Source: Sulfitobacter sp. JL08
GTDB taxonomy: Bacteria; Pseudomonadota; Alphaproteobacteria; Rhodobacterales; Rhodobacteraceae
Reading direction: 5' to 3'
Length of the DNA stretch: 64,000 nt
Assembly (NCBI RefSeq): GCF_003352045.1
Contig: NZ_CP025815.1
Location: 496,001 to 560,000, forward strand
The notes beneath the pieces were generated by a model. That model was not told the origin of the DNA. It worked only from the letters and a program-made list of their open reading frames with translations, and searched no databases. Positions 62,715-64,000 of this stretch are shown here, piece after piece. Position 1 is the stretch's first letter, and each line of letters opens with the position of its first letter. Position numbers and translations under genes: made by a program.

Positions 62715-63503
62715 CTAGATTGCGGCGTTCAGGGACGAGTTCGCGAGGGCGGCGATAAACACGGAAAAAAGCTCTCCTTGCGAGCTGATACGCAGCTTGG
62801 CATAGATGTTCCTTCTGTGGATTCTGACGGTCCCCGAGGAAATGCCAAGCAACTTTCCAAGGGCGTCTGCCGAGTGTCCTCGAAGAGTAAGCTCAACGAC
62901 CTCGCGTTCGCGCGGGGTCAGCACACCCTCGCCGATTTCACGAAATGCCCGTTCGATGTTCATGTCTGCAAGCGGGACGGGTTCCAGCATTTCGGTCGCT
63001 GTGTCGCGCCAATGCCTGCGGCAGGCGGCGTCCACCACAGGCCAGACAGAGTTCAGGGTCTTAATTTCGGTTTTGCTGAACTTGCGGTCTTTGCGCATCA
63101 ATGACAGGACGGTTGTCAGGTTTTCATGAACATTGACGAGAAAGCCGATTTCTTCGGCAAGGCCAGTCCGCGCATAATAGCTGCGAAAATATTCACCCTG
63201 ATAGAATCTGTCCGGGGCAATTTCGCTAAGACGCCAAAGGCCGGGTTCAACATCTCCGGTCGCCGCCAGATAAAACGGATCAAGCAGATATGGTCCCTCC
63301 TGGTAATCATCTACATGCATCACGCGGCGTTTCGGTGAAAAATCATCAAAAAGAGCCAGAGGCCGAGCATTGCCGACGTAGCCAAAGATCACGGTAAAGT
63401 CGAATTCAACAATGCTGTTCAGTGCCTGAGACAGGACAGCCGGCAGCGCATCGCTTTCCAGGTTGTCGATAATGCGTGCGGCTTGTGTATTCCATTTGGT
63501 CAA
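62715..63503 (-). CDS. LuxR-family transcriptional regulator
   Basis: A 262-aa protein. The N-terminal 180 residues form an unassigned sensor domain (GAF-like by strand pattern; FDFTVIFGYVGNARPLALFD). The C-terminal HTH-LuxR (about 190-250) has LTPREREVVELTLRGHSADA and GISSGTVRIHRRNIYAKLRI. There is no phosphoacceptor domain, so it may bind a small ligand. It is convergent with the DmdA-like gene and divergent from the ABC transporter gene, and may control both. Confidence 0.88.
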   Translation of the reverse strand: MTKWNTQAARIIDNLESDALPAVLSQALNSIVEFDFTVIFGYVGNARPLALFDDFSPKRRVMHVDDYQEGPYLLDPFYLAATGDVEPGLWRLSEIAPDRFYQGEYFRSYYARTGLAEEIGFLVNVHENLTTVLSLMRKDRKFSKTEIKTLNSVWPVVDAACRRHWRDTATEMLEPVPLADMNIERAFREIGEGVLTPREREVVELTLRGHSADALGKLLGISSGTVRIHRRNIYAKLRISSQGELFSVFIAALANSSLNAAI

Positions 63504-63607
63504 AATGCCGGACCCTCGCTCCTATTTCGCGATATGTATAACAAAAAGAATATTTACATAAAGAGTATATTTTCTTCAGATTAGGTCATGAGTGAGATAT
63601 GTTATAA

Positions 63608-64000
63608 ATGACAAAAGCTGCTGAAATCATCCAAACCGATGGATACGCCGGAAAATCGCCCGAACCGCTTTCCGGTCCGGTGGCCGAACTTCGAAACGTG
63701 TCAAAAAGCTATGGCGATGTTCAAGCTGTCCGCCAGTTCGACCTTAGCATTTCACCGGGCGAATTCCTTTCCTTTCTGGGGCCGTCCGGATGTGGCAAAA
63801 CCACGGCTCTGCGTATGCTTGCCGGGTTCGAATCCCCGACTGCCGGGACCGTTTTGATAGATGGGAAAGATGTGTCAGGGCTGGCGGCCTATCAACGCCC
63901 GGTCAACATGGTCTTTCAAAGCTATGCGTTGTTTCCGCACCTCACGGTTGGCCAGAACATTGCTTATGGCCTGAAACAACAGCGGCCCAGACTGGCGTCC
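63608..64000 (+). CDS. ABC transporter ATP-binding protein (PotA-like), 3' end beyond window
   Basis: The first 131 codons of an ATPase of the polyamine/opine/Fe3+ uptake class. After a 25-residue N-terminal extension come VAELRNVSKSYGDVQAVRQF, Walker A GPSGCGKTT and the Q-loop region VNMVFQSYALFPHLTVGQNI. Signature and Walker B motifs lie outside the window. PotA-type ATPases serve spermidine/putrescine or related amine import. It is divergent from the LuxR gene with a 104-bp AT-rich promoter region between. Confidence 0.9.
   Translation, partial: MTKAAEIIQTDGYAGKSPEPLSGPVAELRNVSKSYGDVQAVRQFDLSISPGEFLSFLGPSGCGKTTALRMLAGFESPTAGTVLIDGKDVSGLAAYQRPVNMVFQSYALFPHLTVGQNIAYGLKQQRPRLAS

Noticed and set aside
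63821-63834. GGGTTCGAATCCCC, resembling a tRNA T-loop and a possible attR
   Set aside because: It codes for the conserved GFESP region of the ABC ATPase, and the rest of the tRNA 3' end is absent.

Overview
The window looks like a chromosomal stretch of a marine alphaproteobacterium of the Rhodobacterales (roseobacter group). Evidence: moderately high GC, a tRNA-Arg(ACG) next to a phage-type integrase, a TRAP transporter operon, an N-type ATPase operon, PHA synthase with phasin-like genes, a DmdA-like GcvT-family protein and FnrL/Dnr-type operator sequences. This is inference from gene content; no 16S rRNA gene is present.

Layout. (1) 1-2.86 kb: end of an FAD disulfide oxidoreductase, a sensor histidine kinase and tRNA-Arg. 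(2) 2.9-24.4 kb: a mosaic accessory region. It starts with a tyrosine recombinase abutting the tRNA and holds remnants (rsgA, DUF6880, GFA domain, AGCS symporter, frameshifted glsA), an IS1111-type element, an IS6 element, a large SAM-cyclase-AAA-TPR protein, a set of small secreted or lipoproteins, and a two-partner-secretion-like pair (TpsB barrel plus proline-rich repeat protein) behind a perfect FNR box. (3) 24.5-36.9 kb: a catabolic locus of unknown substrate. It has a GntR regulator, an FAD/Fe-S 2-hydroxyacid dehydrogenase, a class V aminotransferase, TRAP DctPQM, a crotonase lacking both catalytic glutamates, a CaiB-type CoA-transferase, GlcG, a nitrilase-fold amidase and a creatinase-like protein lacking metal ligands.

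(4) 37.2-60.7 kb: an energy, storage and survival region. It holds a small membrane protein, PHA synthase, a phosphotransacylase, the full nine-gene N-ATPase operon (atpD-C-Q-R-B-E-F-A-G), a YfcC-type carrier broken by an amber codon, an MBL hydrolase, an operon of PGPGW-like membrane protein / HPF / FAD dehydrogenase / host-attachment protein, DUF305 protein, dodecin, a P2-type cation ATPase, ferritin, two sll1863-like coiled-coil proteins and a phasin-like protein. Seven 14-bp TTRAY-N4-RTYAA operators lie in front of these units, plus a weaker one before the MBL gene. I read the block as a low-oxygen or stasis regulon under a CRP/FNR-family regulator. A simple IS5 insertion (TTAA target duplication) now separates the phasin-like gene from its operator.

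(5) 60.9-64 kb: an Lrp/AsnC regulator, a DmdA-like GcvT-family protein, a LuxR regulator, and the start of a polyamine/opine-type ABC ATPase that runs off the end.

Decay is frequent. Six genes or gene remnants are frameshifted, stopped or truncated, three IS elements are present, and one IS (IS6) lacks a target duplication, which points to rearrangement.
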